Assembly: GCA_045652445.1 (NCBI GenBank)
Contig: JAZRUJ010000028.1
Span: 21,835-85,834 of the forward strand
Direction: 5' to 3'
DNA from: RGIG995 sp045652445
Lineage (GTDB): Bacteria; Bacillota; Clostridia; Oscillospirales; UBA644
Length of the DNA stretch: 64,000 nucleotides
The stretch's first letter is position 1; every line of letters begins with the position of its first letter. Of the stretch, positions 41,377-49,705 are shown in pieces. The position numbers and the translations under genes were made by a program. The notes beneath the pieces were generated by a model that did no database searches, was not told where the DNA came from, and saw nothing but the letters and a program-made list of their open reading frames with translations.

Positions 41377-42126
41377 ATGAAACTTGACAGAGTAATTGCA
41401 GTACGAAACAACAAGACTATCTATCGCGACGGAGATCGCTGCGTTAAAGTTTTTGACGAAGATTATTCCAAAGCAGACGTTCTCAATGAAGCATTGAATC
41501 AGGCAAGAATTGAAGAAACCGGTTTGAACATTCCCAAAATCCTGGAAGTTACCATGGTTGACGGAAAATGGGCAATTGTTTCTGAATATATTGAGGGAAA
41601 AACTCTTGCTCAGCTGATGGAAGAAGATGTAGAGAAAAAAGATGAATATATCGAGTTTCTCGTGGATCTTCAGCTTGGCGTTCACACTAAAACAAGTCCT
41701 TTACTTAACAAATTAAAGGACAAAATGAACCGTAAAATCAGCATTTCCGAGCTTGATGCTACCACCCGGTATGATCTTCATACCCGTTTGGAAGGTATGC
41801 CCAAGCACAACAAAGTTTGCCACGGCGACTTCAACCCCTCCAACATCATTATTTCCGAAGACGGAACTCCTTATATCCTTGACTGGTCCCATGCAACTCA
41901 GGGGAACGCTTCCGCCGATGCTGCTCGCACCTATCTCCTGTTCTGTTTGAACGGAGACATTGAAGGTGCAAAGAAGTATTTGGATCTTTTCTGTCAAAAG
42001 AGTAACACAGCAAAACAATACGTTCAGAAATGGATGCCCATTGTTGCCGCTTCTCAATCCGTAAAGGGCAACGAAAAAGAACGGGAATTCCTCCTTTCTT
42101 GGGTTGACGTTGTAGATTACGAATAA
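41377..42126 (+). CDS. aminoglycoside phosphotransferase-family small-molecule kinase
   Basis: A 249-residue protein-kinase-fold enzyme. The nucleotide-binding N-lobe ends at V-S-E-Y-I-E-G-K-T-L. The catalytic loop is H-G-D-F-N-P-S-N, and the metal site is I-L-D-W-S-H-A. The family includes choline, thiamine, aminoglycoside and fructosamine kinases. No resistance context is present, so a housekeeping metabolite kinase is more likely. It starts 18 bases after adhE with AAAGGAGGGAATCGG, hence is probably cotranscribed with it, an unusual partnership. Confidence 0.8.
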   Translation: MKLDRVIAVRNNKTIYRDGDRCVKVFDEDYSKADVLNEALNQARIEETGLNIPKILEVTMVDGKWAIVSEYIEGKTLAQLMEEDVEKKDEYIEFLVDLQLGVHTKTSPLLNKLKDKMNRKISISELDATTRYDLHTRLEGMPKHNKVCHGDFNPSNIIISEDGTPYILDWSHATQGNASADAARTYLLFCLNGDIEGAKKYLDLFCQKSNTAKQYVQKWMPIVAASQSVKGNEKEREFLLSWVDVVDYE

Positions 42127-42136
42127 AGGTATAAAG

Positions 42137-42190
42137 AAAAAAACCACCCCCCATCCTGAAAATTCCTTCGGGTAGGGGGGTGGTTTATTC
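42137..42190. terminator. bidirectional terminator after the adhE operon
   Basis: AAACCACCCCCC / GGGGGGTGGTTT perfect 12-bp stem with a 22-base loop that forms a smaller inner hairpin. It has A-rich and T-rich flanks and serves the convergent aldo/keto reductase too. Confidence 0.8.
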
Positions 42191-42200
42191 TATCTTGTTG

Positions 42201-43118
42201 TTACGGCAAACAGTGACCGGCAGCGAGATACAAATCGTACCATTCCGAGCGAGTGAGGGTGACGTCGGATGCCTTACAGATTTCTGCAAGATGTTGGGGA
42301 TTCATAGTACCAACAATCACCTGCATATTGGCGGGGTGGCGTAAAATCCAAGCAGTAGCGATGCCGTACTTCGTCATTCCATATTTTTCGCCAAGTTCGT
42401 CAAGTTTTTGGTTCAATTCAGGGAAATCGGGGTGGTCGATAAAATTCCCTTTAAAGAAACCAAATTGATAAGGAGACCAGGCTTGAATGGTGATCTTATT
42501 GATCCGAGCATATTCCAAAAACGAGCCGTCATGCATGACCGAATCGGCATTTTTCATATTCACGTTCATGCCGGAAGTAACCATCCCGGCTTCCGTGAGA
42601 GAAAATTGCAGTTGATTTACAAGCAAGGGTTGTTTTACGGCAGTTTTGAGCAATTCCATCTGCATTCGATTGTGATTGGAAACCCCAAAACGGCGAACTT
42701 TCCCGGAAGATTCAAGAATGTCAAACGCTTCCGCCACTTCTTCCGGCTCCATTAAAGTATCCGGACGGTGAAGGAGAAGATAATCCACATAGTCTACACC
42801 GAGACGGGACAGGCTTCCCTCTACGGCAGATAGGATTTGTTCTTTGGAAAAGTCATAATAATGGTCATGCAAGGAACATTTTGTTTGTATCAAAATCTTG
42901 TCTCTCACACCGGGATGACGCTTGAGATATTCTCCAAAACGAGCTTCGCATTTTCCGTAATCATAAATGTCGGAATGGTCAAAAAAGTTGATCCCCTGCT
43001 CTAGGGCGGTGTCCATGATAGCATCAATTCCTTTTTCGCCCAATTTACTGCCCATCCTCATGCATCCCAGAGAGATTGCCGATGCGGAAAGTTGATTCCC
43101 AATTAAAATTTGTTTCAT
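42201..43118 (-). CDS. aldo/keto reductase
   Basis: A 305-residue NADPH-dependent barrel. The catalytic tetrad is visible as D in F-D-H-S-D-I-Y-D-Y-G, the Tyr in the same segment, K in I-Q-T-K-C-S and H in L-L-L-H-R-P-D-T-L. The cofactor-binding end has I-V-G-T-M-N-P-Q-H-L. It is close to the YdhF-type oxidoreductase group. The start is ATG 43118 after AAGGAGG. It follows an ICMT-like gene by 17 bases. The substrate is unknown. Confidence 0.92.
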   Translation of the reverse strand: MKQILIGNQLSASAISLGCMRMGSKLGEKGIDAIMDTALEQGINFFDHSDIYDYGKCEARFGEYLKRHPGVRDKILIQTKCSLHDHYYDFSKEQILSAVEGSLSRLGVDYVDYLLLHRPDTLMEPEEVAEAFDILESSGKVRRFGVSNHNRMQMELLKTAVKQPLLVNQLQFSLTEAGMVTSGMNVNMKNADSVMHDGSFLEYARINKITIQAWSPYQFGFFKGNFIDHPDFPELNQKLDELGEKYGMTKYGIATAWILRHPANMQVIVGTMNPQHLAEICKASDVTLTRSEWYDLYLAAGHCLP

Positions 43119-43135
43119 ATAGACCTCCTTAACGA

Positions 43136-43801
43136 TCACCAAATGAAAGGGAACAAACGATATTTTACCCGTTTTTTATATTCTGCATACTCGGGAAGCC
43201 CTTGTTCTAAAACCTGTTCTTCGTTTTTAATACGAAATGCAATTATAACAACGTAGGGCAGAAAACAAAGAAAGGCCCACAAAGACCCTAACACCAACGG
43301 AATGGACAAAAAAAGCCAAATGGTGACGGCATACATGGGGTGACGAACAATCCCGTATAGCCCGGTATCGATCAATTTTTGCCCCGCCTGGACTTCCACC
43401 GTCCGAGAGAGGTAAGCATTCTCCCTCATAACTTCCGCGTATAATCCGTAGGATCCGAGCAAAACGAAAGATGCAACTGCCACAACCCAGCCGGGAACGT
43501 AAGACCATTCAAAACGAAAATCCAATCCGGAGATCACAAACCCGACAAAAAACAAAAAACCGGAAAGGGCCACAACACCTTTTTGCAGGGCTTGATCTTC
43601 CTTTCCGTTTAATCGCTTTTCTAACAAAACGGGGGACTTAAAAAGCAAAACCATTCCCAATATAAAAATCGGAACAAATAACAAAAGAATAAAAATCCAT
43701 GCATTATAGAATTTAAAGGTCCCGGCGGAAAGAAACAAAAGCCCGCCCACCAAAAGAAGTCCAATCGCAAATTTTAACAATGCTTTTAGAGCAAGTTTCA
43801 T
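43136..43801 (-). CDS. ICMT/PEMT-family membrane methyltransferase-like protein
   Basis: A 221-residue protein with five or six membrane helices. The C-terminal signature is G-L-Y-G-I-V-R-H-P-M-Y followed by F-R-I-K-N-E-E-Q-V-L-E, the S-adenosylmethionine-binding part of isoprenylcysteine carboxyl methyltransferase-type and phospholipid methyltransferase families. Bacterial members modify lipids or small molecules, and the substrate is not known here. The ATG at 43801 follows AAAGGATT. It is transcribed with the aldo/keto reductase from its own promoter. Confidence 0.82.
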   Translation of the reverse strand: MKLALKALLKFAIGLLLVGGLLFLSAGTFKFYNAWIFILLLFVPIFILGMVLLFKSPVLLEKRLNGKEDQALQKGVVALSGFLFFVGFVISGLDFRFEWSYVPGWVVAVASFVLLGSYGLYAEVMRENAYLSRTVEVQAGQKLIDTGLYGIVRHPMYAVTIWLFLSIPLVLGSLWAFLCFLPYVVIIAFRIKNEEQVLEQGLPEYAEYKKRVKYRLFPFIW

Positions 43802-43844
43802 CTAAAAAAATCCTTTCGCTGAAGTGTTAAATAATTCTGATAAA

Positions 43845-43873
43845 AGTATAACATACCCTACCTATATTGTCAA
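43845..43873 (-). promoter_or_regulatory. promoter of the ICMT-like/aldo-keto reductase unit
   Basis: On the - strand TTGACA (43873-43868), 17 bases, TATACT (43850-43845). Confidence 0.8.
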
Positions 43874-43891
43874 GTACAGCGAAGAGATTGC

Positions 43892-43920
43892 TTGACTTTT
43901 TTATAAAAATATGTTATACT
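43892..43920 (+). promoter_or_regulatory. promoter of the acyltransferase-gtrA unit
   Basis: TTGACT at 43892-43897, 17 bases, TATACT at 43915-43920. It is back to back with the promoter on the other strand, and both have TGTTATACT at -10. Confidence 0.78.
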
Positions 43921-43981
43921 AAACCATAAATTTTATCGCCTGTTTTACAGTAAATAATACGTCTTAAGAAAGGAGAATCCC

Positions 43982-45064
43982 ATGGGAGAACCATTGACAA
44001 AACGAGATTACGGCGTTGATCTTCTGCGAATTTTCTCCATGATTATGGTGGTTCTCCTCCACGTTTTAGGTGCCGGCGGAGTTTTGGAGAGCACAAAACA
44101 GGGATCGGCTTGGTATGAAGTGGCGTGGCTCTTGGAAACCGCTGCATACTGTGCCGTGAATTGCTATGCCTTGATCTCCGGTTACGTAGGATACCGATCC
44201 AAGCCAAAATACGCAAACATCGTTTTATTGTGGTTGCAGGTTCTTCTCTGTTCCGTGGGAATCCATCTGATTTTTGCTACCATTGACCCGGGCAGCGTGG
44301 ACGGGATGACAATTTTACGGGCATTCTTCCCGGTAATCAACAACTACGCTTGGTATTTTACCTGTTATTTTGCCCTGTTTTTTATGATGCCCCTACTCAA
44401 CCATGCAATCAACACCATGACCGAGGGAATGTTGAAAATTTTGTGTGGTAGTATTTTGGGATTCTCGGTGTTGACCACCGTTTCTTTGAAAGATATTTTT
44501 CAGGTAAAAGACGGTTACAGCGTAATTTGGCTTGCGGCTCTGTATTTATTCGGGGGTTGCATTGGGCGATTCGGCTGGTTTAAGCATGTAAAAGGGTGGA
44601 TCTTAGGGTTGATTTACGGAGGATGCGTCCTGGTCTCATGGGGTGCAAAATATCTGTTGGAGAGCTGGAAAAATCCTTTTTTGAGCCAGTTTACCTATTC
44701 GGAAATGCTGATTCGGTACAAATCTCCCACCATTTTGATCGCGGCGATTTGTTTGCTGCTTTTATTCTCCGGAAAACCCCTTTCGAAATACGGACAATGG
44801 ATGGTAAACTTCCTTGCTCCCACCTGCTTTGGCGTCTATATTATTCATTTACACCCTCAAATTTGGAACCGTTTCATCGTTGGGAAATTTACCGGATTTG
44901 CGGCAGATTCCGTCGGGGTCATGGTTTTGAAAATTATCGGAACGACTTTTTTGATTTATCTTGCGGTTTCTTTGTTGGATTTTTTGCGGCATCTCCTTTT
45001 CCGGGGGCTGCGGCTGAAAGAGGTTTTAAAAAACATCGAACTTCGTATTAAAGAACGGAAGTAA
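43982..45064 (+). CDS. acyltransferase family 3 membrane protein
   Basis: A 360-residue protein with about ten membrane helices. The N-terminus R-D-Y-G-V-D-L-L-R-I-F-S-M-I-M-V-V-L-L-H carries the family's R and H at the ends of helix 1. The middle has Y-A-W-Y-F-T-C-Y-F-A-L-F-F, and the end has F-G-V-Y-I-I-H. Such enzymes O-acylate cell-surface glycans. The start follows AAAGGAGAAT. It is paired with a GtrA-like protein 4 bases downstream, which supports a role in surface polysaccharide decoration. Confidence 0.9.
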   Translation: MGEPLTKRDYGVDLLRIFSMIMVVLLHVLGAGGVLESTKQGSAWYEVAWLLETAAYCAVNCYALISGYVGYRSKPKYANIVLLWLQVLLCSVGIHLIFATIDPGSVDGMTILRAFFPVINNYAWYFTCYFALFFMMPLLNHAINTMTEGMLKILCGSILGFSVLTTVSLKDIFQVKDGYSVIWLAALYLFGGCIGRFGWFKHVKGWILGLIYGGCVLVSWGAKYLLESWKNPFLSQFTYSEMLIRYKSPTILIAAICLLLLFSGKPLSKYGQWMVNFLAPTCFGVYIIHLHPQIWNRFIVGKFTGFAADSVGVMVLKIIGTTFLIYLAVSLLDFLRHLLFRGLRLKEVLKNIELRIKERK

Positions 45065-45068
45065 CGTT

Positions 45069-45482
45069 ATGAAAGCATTTTATCAAAAGCATCGCCAAGT
45101 GATCTCCTATTTCCTATACGGAGCGGGAACGTCGGTGCTTAACGTCCTTTTGTATGCGGTATTGGTAAACGTTTTGGGCATTACCGCAAGTAACGCCATC
45201 GCGTGGGCAGGAGCGGTGATCTTTGCCTTTGTGACCAACAAAATTTTTGTATTCCACAGTGAAAGCTGGGCATGGAAGACACTTTTAAAAGAAGTTTCAA
45301 CCTTTCTGGGAGCAAGAATCTTATCCGGGTTTGTGGAAGTCTTTTTACCCACCCTGCTCTTCTACATCGGTCTTGATTACGACCTGTTCGGCATTGAGGG
45401 TTTTTTAGCGAAAATCATCGTCAGCGTGATCGTTATCATCATGAACTACATTTTGAGTAAAAAGATCGTGTTTCATAAATAA
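45069..45482 (+). CDS. GtrA family protein
   Basis: A 137-residue, four-helix membrane protein. The N-terminal F-L-Y-G-A-G-T-S-V-L-N-V-L-L-Y and F-A-F-V-T-N-K-I-F-V-F segments match GtrA, thought to help move lipid-linked sugars across the membrane for glycosylation of cell-surface glycans. It immediately follows the acyltransferase gene. No glycosyltransferase is adjacent. Confidence 0.88.
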   Translation: MKAFYQKHRQVISYFLYGAGTSVLNVLLYAVLVNVLGITASNAIAWAGAVIFAFVTNKIFVFHSESWAWKTLLKEVSTFLGARILSGFVEVFLPTLLFYIGLDYDLFGIEGFLAKIIVSVIVIIMNYILSKKIVFHK

Positions 45483-45483
45483 G

Positions 45484-45520
45484 AAAAACGCAGAAGATTC
45501 GTCTTCTGCGTTTTTCGTTT
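45484..45520. terminator. bidirectional terminator between gtrA and the HAD gene
   Basis: AAAAACGCAGAAGA / TCTTCTGCGTTTTT, loop TTCG, with A- and T-runs built into the stem ends. Confidence 0.9.
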
Positions 45521-46232
45521 ATTTAGAATATTCTTTTAAGTAAACCATCAAATCTTCCAAACTGCCGTGGTTCCATTGGGAAATATCTTCGTTATTTTTG
45601 TTAATAAGACAATCGGTAACGAGATACGTATTTATCCCCAACCGTTCCGCGACCATATCTTCTCCTACGTCATTCCCGACCATGAGAACTTCTTCCGGGC
45701 GAAGATTAAAACGATCGAGAATTTCCTGATAATAATTCAGATTGGGTTTGCAGTAAGAGGCGTTTTCATACACCGTATAATGGGCGAAATCTTTGGGCTT
45801 CAACCCTGCCCAGCGAATACGGCTCTCGGTTCCGATGTCGGGAAACACCGGATTGGTGGCGAGAACGGGCAATAGTCCCAGGTCTTTGACCAAGGCAACC
45901 ACCTTTGCCGCGTTGGGATTAAATCCGCAACAGGACTGTACCTGCTGAAATTCGTTGGCGTAATAATCGTCCAGCGTTGTGACGTGGTTCAAGACATCTT
46001 GACCGCAAACGGTGGGAAACACCTGCCAAAACCGTTCTTCGTTGGTGCAGCTTCCGTCACTTTTAATCATGGCTTCAATGCCTGTCCAAATTCCTTTGAC
46101 CAAAAGATCCGGCTCATAGCCATAAGGTGCCATTTTCTTGCACAAACGAGCAAAATATCCCTTTACAAACTGATCCTGATCCATGGGAAGCAGCGTTCCG
46201 TCCAAATCAAAAAAAACGGCTTTTAAAATCAT
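45519..46232 (-). CDS. HAD-family hydrolase
   Basis: A 237-residue phosphatase-fold protein. Motif I is F-F-D-L-D-G-T-L-L-P near the N-terminus, motif II is the A-T-N-P region, and motif III/IV comprises K-P-N with V-G-N-D-V-G-E-D. A helical cap is inserted between motifs I and II. The sugar-phosphate or nucleotide substrate is unknown. I chose the ATG at 46232 after GAAAGGAT over a longer frame. It is divergent from spoIIR. Confidence 0.88.
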   Translation of the reverse strand: MILKAVFFDLDGTLLPMDQDQFVKGYFARLCKKMAPYGYEPDLLVKGIWTGIEAMIKSDGSCTNEERFWQVFPTVCGQDVLNHVTTLDDYYANEFQQVQSCCGFNPNAAKVVALVKDLGLLPVLATNPVFPDIGTESRIRWAGLKPKDFAHYTVYENASYCKPNLNYYQEILDRFNLRPEEVLMVGNDVGEDMVAERLGINTYLVTDCLINKNNEDISQWNHGSLEDLMVYLKEYSK

Positions 46233-46325
46233 GTTGAAATCCTTTCGGGTGATTAAATTCAAAAAATATGGATGATAATGAGAATAACCGCACCGGGTAC
46301 ATATTGAAAAAAGGCGGTCATTATC

Positions 46326-46916
46326 ATGAAAAAATACTTGATTCCGGTTGCTGCGTTTTTCTTAATCGCCGGGGTTCTTTGTTCATTTCTTTTCGGGAAG
46401 ACAGAAGAAGAAAAAGCCATGAATTCGGTCATTCGGCTTCACGTTCGGGCAGCGGACGACAGTGACGAAGAACAGGCATTAAAATTGAAAGTGCGGGACG
46501 AAATTTTGAATTGTACCACAAAACTACTGGAAGATTGCCAAGAAAAGGGAGAGGCAAAATCCACGTTAAAAAATCATCTTTCCGCGTTGGAGGATGTGGG
46601 ACAAAAAGTCGTATCCGCCGAGGGGAAAAACCACACCGTATCGGTAAATCTTACACGAGAAACCTTTGAATATCGGGAATACGACGGCTTCTTTCTGCCG
46701 GAGGGAGAATACGATTCTTTGATCGTTACCATCGGTTCCGGAGAAGGGCAAAATTGGTGGTGTGTGGTCTTCCCTGCTGCCTGTTATATGGGGGCCGCGG
46801 AATTGGAAACCGATGCGAAAGAAATGCCTTCCTGTTTCCGCTTGGCAACGAAACCTGCAAAAAACGTTACGGTCAAATGCTGGATTTGGGAAAAACTCAA
46901 AGACTTATTTGACTAA
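46326..46916 (+). CDS. spoIIR: stage II sporulation protein R
   Basis: A 196-residue exported signalling protein made in the forespore that triggers SpoIIGA to activate pro-sigma-E in the mother cell. It has an N-terminal signal/anchor (residues 4-22), the conserved V-I-R-L-H-V-R-A, Q-A-L-K-L-K-V-R-D and L-P-E-G-E-Y-D-S-L, and the hallmark G-E-G-Q-N-W-W-C-V-V-F-P. The start follows AAAGGCGGT. No clear sigma-F promoter was found by eye. Its presence supports a true spore-former. Confidence 0.94.
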   Translation: MKKYLIPVAAFFLIAGVLCSFLFGKTEEEKAMNSVIRLHVRAADDSDEEQALKLKVRDEILNCTTKLLEDCQEKGEAKSTLKNHLSALEDVGQKVVSAEGKNHTVSVNLTRETFEYREYDGFFLPEGEYDSLIVTIGSGEGQNWWCVVFPAACYMGAAELETDAKEMPSCFRLATKPAKNVTVKCWIWEKLKDLFD

Positions 46917-46919
46917 CCT

Positions 46920-47615
46920 TTAAAAAGTGTAACTTTCGTAGGAAAATTCTCCGGGCTTGGAATCTGCAACTTCCATAAAAATTTCGTAGAAATGGGAAGC
47001 ACCCTCAAACGCCTTAACAACGTCGGGAATAAAGTCCCGGGTTTGGAGAATTTCGTTGTCGTAACGTTTGGCCACCAGGTAAAAATTCTTATAGGTAAAC
47101 CATTCTTCCAAGCCTTTCGGAGCCCCTTCTTTGGGCTTTTTATAGCACTCGCCGGAAACGGAAAGCCCGCCGTCTTGTGCTTCTTTCACCGCTTGTTTAA
47201 AATCCCCGGGGCAATCGGAAATATAGTCCCGGAATTTACGAAGATAGGCGGGGGACATATCCAAGAATGCCAAACCGTATTGGAAAGAATCAGGCAAGAC
47301 TTCAAAAAAGAATGCGGGAATATCCCATCGATCCAAAGCAGGTTTGAAGGAAATCCAGACATTGTTGCGATACAGAGATTTATCATGAGTAAAACGGGTA
47401 TCCCGTCTGGCACGGGAAATACATCGACGGGGTTCGATAAGAATCCGGTCGTCGATTTTCCGGGCAGTCTGCCCTAATTCCGCAGTCAATTCCCCAAAGG
47501 GGTCTTTTACCAGCCGTTTATAATCCGGTTTATGTGCTTCGTACCAAGGCTTACTGTCCCGATGGCGAAGTTCGGTCATAAATCCTTGCATTTCGGCGGG
47601 AATCCCTGTAAACAT
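46920..47615 (-). CDS. DUF2461 family protein
   Basis: A 231-residue protein of the TIGR02453/DUF2461 family of unknown function. Typical features are W-Y-E-A-H-K-P-D-Y near the N-terminus, R-R-D-T-R-F-T-H-D-K-S-L-Y-R-N-N-V-W-I-S-F, F-F-F-E-V-L-P and a C-terminal basic or acidic helix. I chose the ATG at 47615, 8 bases after AGGAGA, although an adjacent GTG is possible. Only 3 bases separate it from the spoIIR stop on the other strand. Confidence 0.85.
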   Translation of the reverse strand: MFTGIPAEMQGFMTELRHRDSKPWYEAHKPDYKRLVKDPFGELTAELGQTARKIDDRILIEPRRCISRARRDTRFTHDKSLYRNNVWISFKPALDRWDIPAFFFEVLPDSFQYGLAFLDMSPAYLRKFRDYISDCPGDFKQAVKEAQDGGLSVSGECYKKPKEGAPKGLEEWFTYKNFYLVAKRYDNEILQTRDFIPDVVKAFEGASHFYEIFMEVADSKPGEFSYESYTF

Positions 47616-47673
47616 CACGGTCTCTCCTTTTTCATTTTAGATTATTATATCATATTTTGTCCGAAAAGTCAAT

Positions 47674-47704
47674 GAAAAAACCGCCTCTCCGAAGAAAGGC
47701 GGTT
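47674..47704 (-). terminator. terminator of pckA
   Basis: On the - strand AACCGCCT / AGGCGGTT with a 10-base loop, followed by TTTTTTC. Confidence 0.8.
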
Positions 47705-47723
47705 CGTTTTTATTTTAACTAAA

Positions 47724-49496
47724 TTACTTGGACAGACGAGCTTCGAAAGCGTCCAGCTGATTCCAAAGTTCTTTGGGCATACGGTTGCCAACAGAGTCGA
47801 TTTTGTTGTAGAATTCACGCAGACCCTTGGCATCTTCCAGCCACAGGTCGTTATCCACAGACAGAAGACCCTTTACGGTATCCAGGTCGATATCCAGACC
47901 TTCAATGTTGATATCTTCTGCCTTGGGCATATAACCGATGGGAGTTTCCACAGCATCCACAGAACCGTCGCAACGGGCAAGGATCCACATGAGAACCCGC
48001 ATATTGTCGCCGAATCCGGGCCAGATGAAATGACCTTCGTCATCGGTACGGAACCAGTTTACGTTGAAGATCTTGGGAGCCTTGGGAATCTTGGTACCCA
48101 TGTTCAACCAATGTGCGAAGTAGTCGCCCATGTTGTAACCGCAGAAGGGCAGCATTGCCATAGGATCGCGACGGACAACGCCAACGGCACCGGCAGCAGC
48201 GGCGGTGGTTTCGGAAGCCATAGCAGAACCGACAAATACACCATGGTTCCAGTCAAAGGATTGGTAAACCAGAGGAGCAGTCTTGGCACGACGTCCACCA
48301 AAGACGATAGCGTCGATGGGAACACCGGCGGGATTGTTAAATTCTTTGGAAACACAAGGGCAGTTTTCTGCAAGAGCAGTAAAACGAGAGTTGGGATGTG
48401 CACCCTTTTCGGTTGCGGTATCACAACTCCAGGGATTACCCTTCCAGTCGATGGCGTTCTTCGGAGGATTCTTATCCAGACCTTCCCACCAAACAGTGTT
48501 GGTGTCCAGATTATGAAGAACGTTGGTGAAAATGGTATCACGCTGGGTGGTGTACAAAGCATTGGGGTTGGACTTCAGGTTGGTACCGGGAGCAACACCA
48601 AAGAAGCCGTTTTCGGGGTTTACTGCCCACAGACGGCCGTCAGGACCGACGCGGAGCCATGCGATGTCGTCACCGACACACCAAACTTTGTAGCCCTTTT
48701 CACGGTACAGAGCAGGAGGAATCAGCATTGCCAGGTTGGTCTTACCGCAAGCAGAGGGGAATGCGGCAGAAATATAGCGGATTTCACCCTGGGGATTTTC
48801 GATACCAAGAATGAGCATGTGTTCTGCAAGCCAGCCTTCGTTATGAGCCAAGTAGGAAGCAATACGAAGAGCGAAGCACTTCTTACCGAGAAGAACGTTT
48901 CCGCCGTAACCGGAGTTAACAGACATGATGGTGTTATCTAGGGGGAAGTGAACGATATAACGGTTTTCTTCGTCGATATCTTTACGAGCGTGCAAACCCT
49001 TGATAAAGTCAGGGGAATCACCGAGAGCATCGATAACTTCCTTCCCGGCACGGGTCATGATGAGCATGTTAAGAACGACGTAGATGGAGTCGGTCAATTC
49101 GATACCGATCTTGGCGAAGGGAGAACCGACAACGGACATGGAGTAGGGAATGACGTACATGGTTCTGCCTTTGTAAGAATCCTTATAAAGGTCGTTCAAT
49201 TTTGCGTACATTTCCTGAGGATCGCACCAGTTATTGGTAGCACCGGCATCTTCTTTTTTGGAAGTGCAGATGAAGGTACGGTTTTCTACACGGGCAACGT
49301 CATTGATGGCGGTGCGGTGCAGGTAGCAGTTGGGCAGCTTTTCCTGGTCCAATTTAACCAGTTCGCCGGTAGAACAAGCTTCGGCACGGAGAGCTTCGGT
49401 CTGTTCTTTGCTGCCGTCAATCCAGACAACATTGTCGGGGTTGACCAGGGCCTTGACTTCGTCGATCCATTGCAGGACGGCTTTGTTGTTGGTCAT
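47724..49496 (-). CDS. pckG: phosphoenolpyruvate carboxykinase (GTP)
   Basis: A 590-residue enzyme interconverting oxaloacetate + GTP and phosphoenolpyruvate + CO2 + GDP. The kinase P-loop is F-P-S-A-C-G-K-T-N-L-A, containing the reactive Cys of GTP-type enzymes. W-C-V-G-D-D-I-A-W, N-P-E-N-G-F-F-G-V-A-P-G-T and F-G-G-R-R are also present. Length and motifs identify the GTP rather than the ATP form. In fermenters it often runs in the carboxylating direction. The ATG at 49496 follows AAAGGTGA. Longer in-frame starts lie at or before the promoter. Confidence 0.96.
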   Translation of the reverse strand: MTNNKAVLQWIDEVKALVNPDNVVWIDGSKEQTEALRAEACSTGELVKLDQEKLPNCYLHRTAINDVARVENRTFICTSKKEDAGATNNWCDPQEMYAKLNDLYKDSYKGRTMYVIPYSMSVVGSPFAKIGIELTDSIYVVLNMLIMTRAGKEVIDALGDSPDFIKGLHARKDIDEENRYIVHFPLDNTIMSVNSGYGGNVLLGKKCFALRIASYLAHNEGWLAEHMLILGIENPQGEIRYISAAFPSACGKTNLAMLIPPALYREKGYKVWCVGDDIAWLRVGPDGRLWAVNPENGFFGVAPGTNLKSNPNALYTTQRDTIFTNVLHNLDTNTVWWEGLDKNPPKNAIDWKGNPWSCDTATEKGAHPNSRFTALAENCPCVSKEFNNPAGVPIDAIVFGGRRAKTAPLVYQSFDWNHGVFVGSAMASETTAAAAGAVGVVRRDPMAMLPFCGYNMGDYFAHWLNMGTKIPKAPKIFNVNWFRTDDEGHFIWPGFGDNMRVLMWILARCDGSVDAVETPIGYMPKAEDINIEGLDIDLDTVKGLLSVDNDLWLEDAKGLREFYNKIDSVGNRMPKELWNQLDAFEARLSK

Positions 49497-49569
49497 AATA
49501 GTCACCTTTCTCTTTCTCTTCGCGGACAAAAGGTCGGCGTAAGAACGTATTTTTACAATATTCCAATGC

Positions 49570-49598
49570 AGTATAGCATATTTTTTCCTTTTTTTCAA
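49570..49598 (-). promoter_or_regulatory. promoter of the PEP carboxykinase gene
   Basis: On the - strand TTGAAA (49598-49593), 17 bases, TATACT (49575-49570). Confidence 0.75.
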
Positions 49599-49705
49599 GA
49601 GTTATGAAGAAAATTTACAAAATATTTCCGTTTTTTCACACAAAAAACACATGATTGGGTTATAATAGGTGTAATGACTATGATTTTTCCGGGAGTGCAA
49701 CAAAA

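Noticed and set aside
41377..42126. Aminoglycoside resistance gene
   Set aside because: The kinase fold matches, but the sequence lacks clear resistance-enzyme features and it sits in a metabolic operon.
48030..48941. 303-codon open frame antisense to the PEP carboxykinase gene
   Set aside because: The PEPCK frame has all family motifs; the antisense frame has none and no ribosome-binding site.
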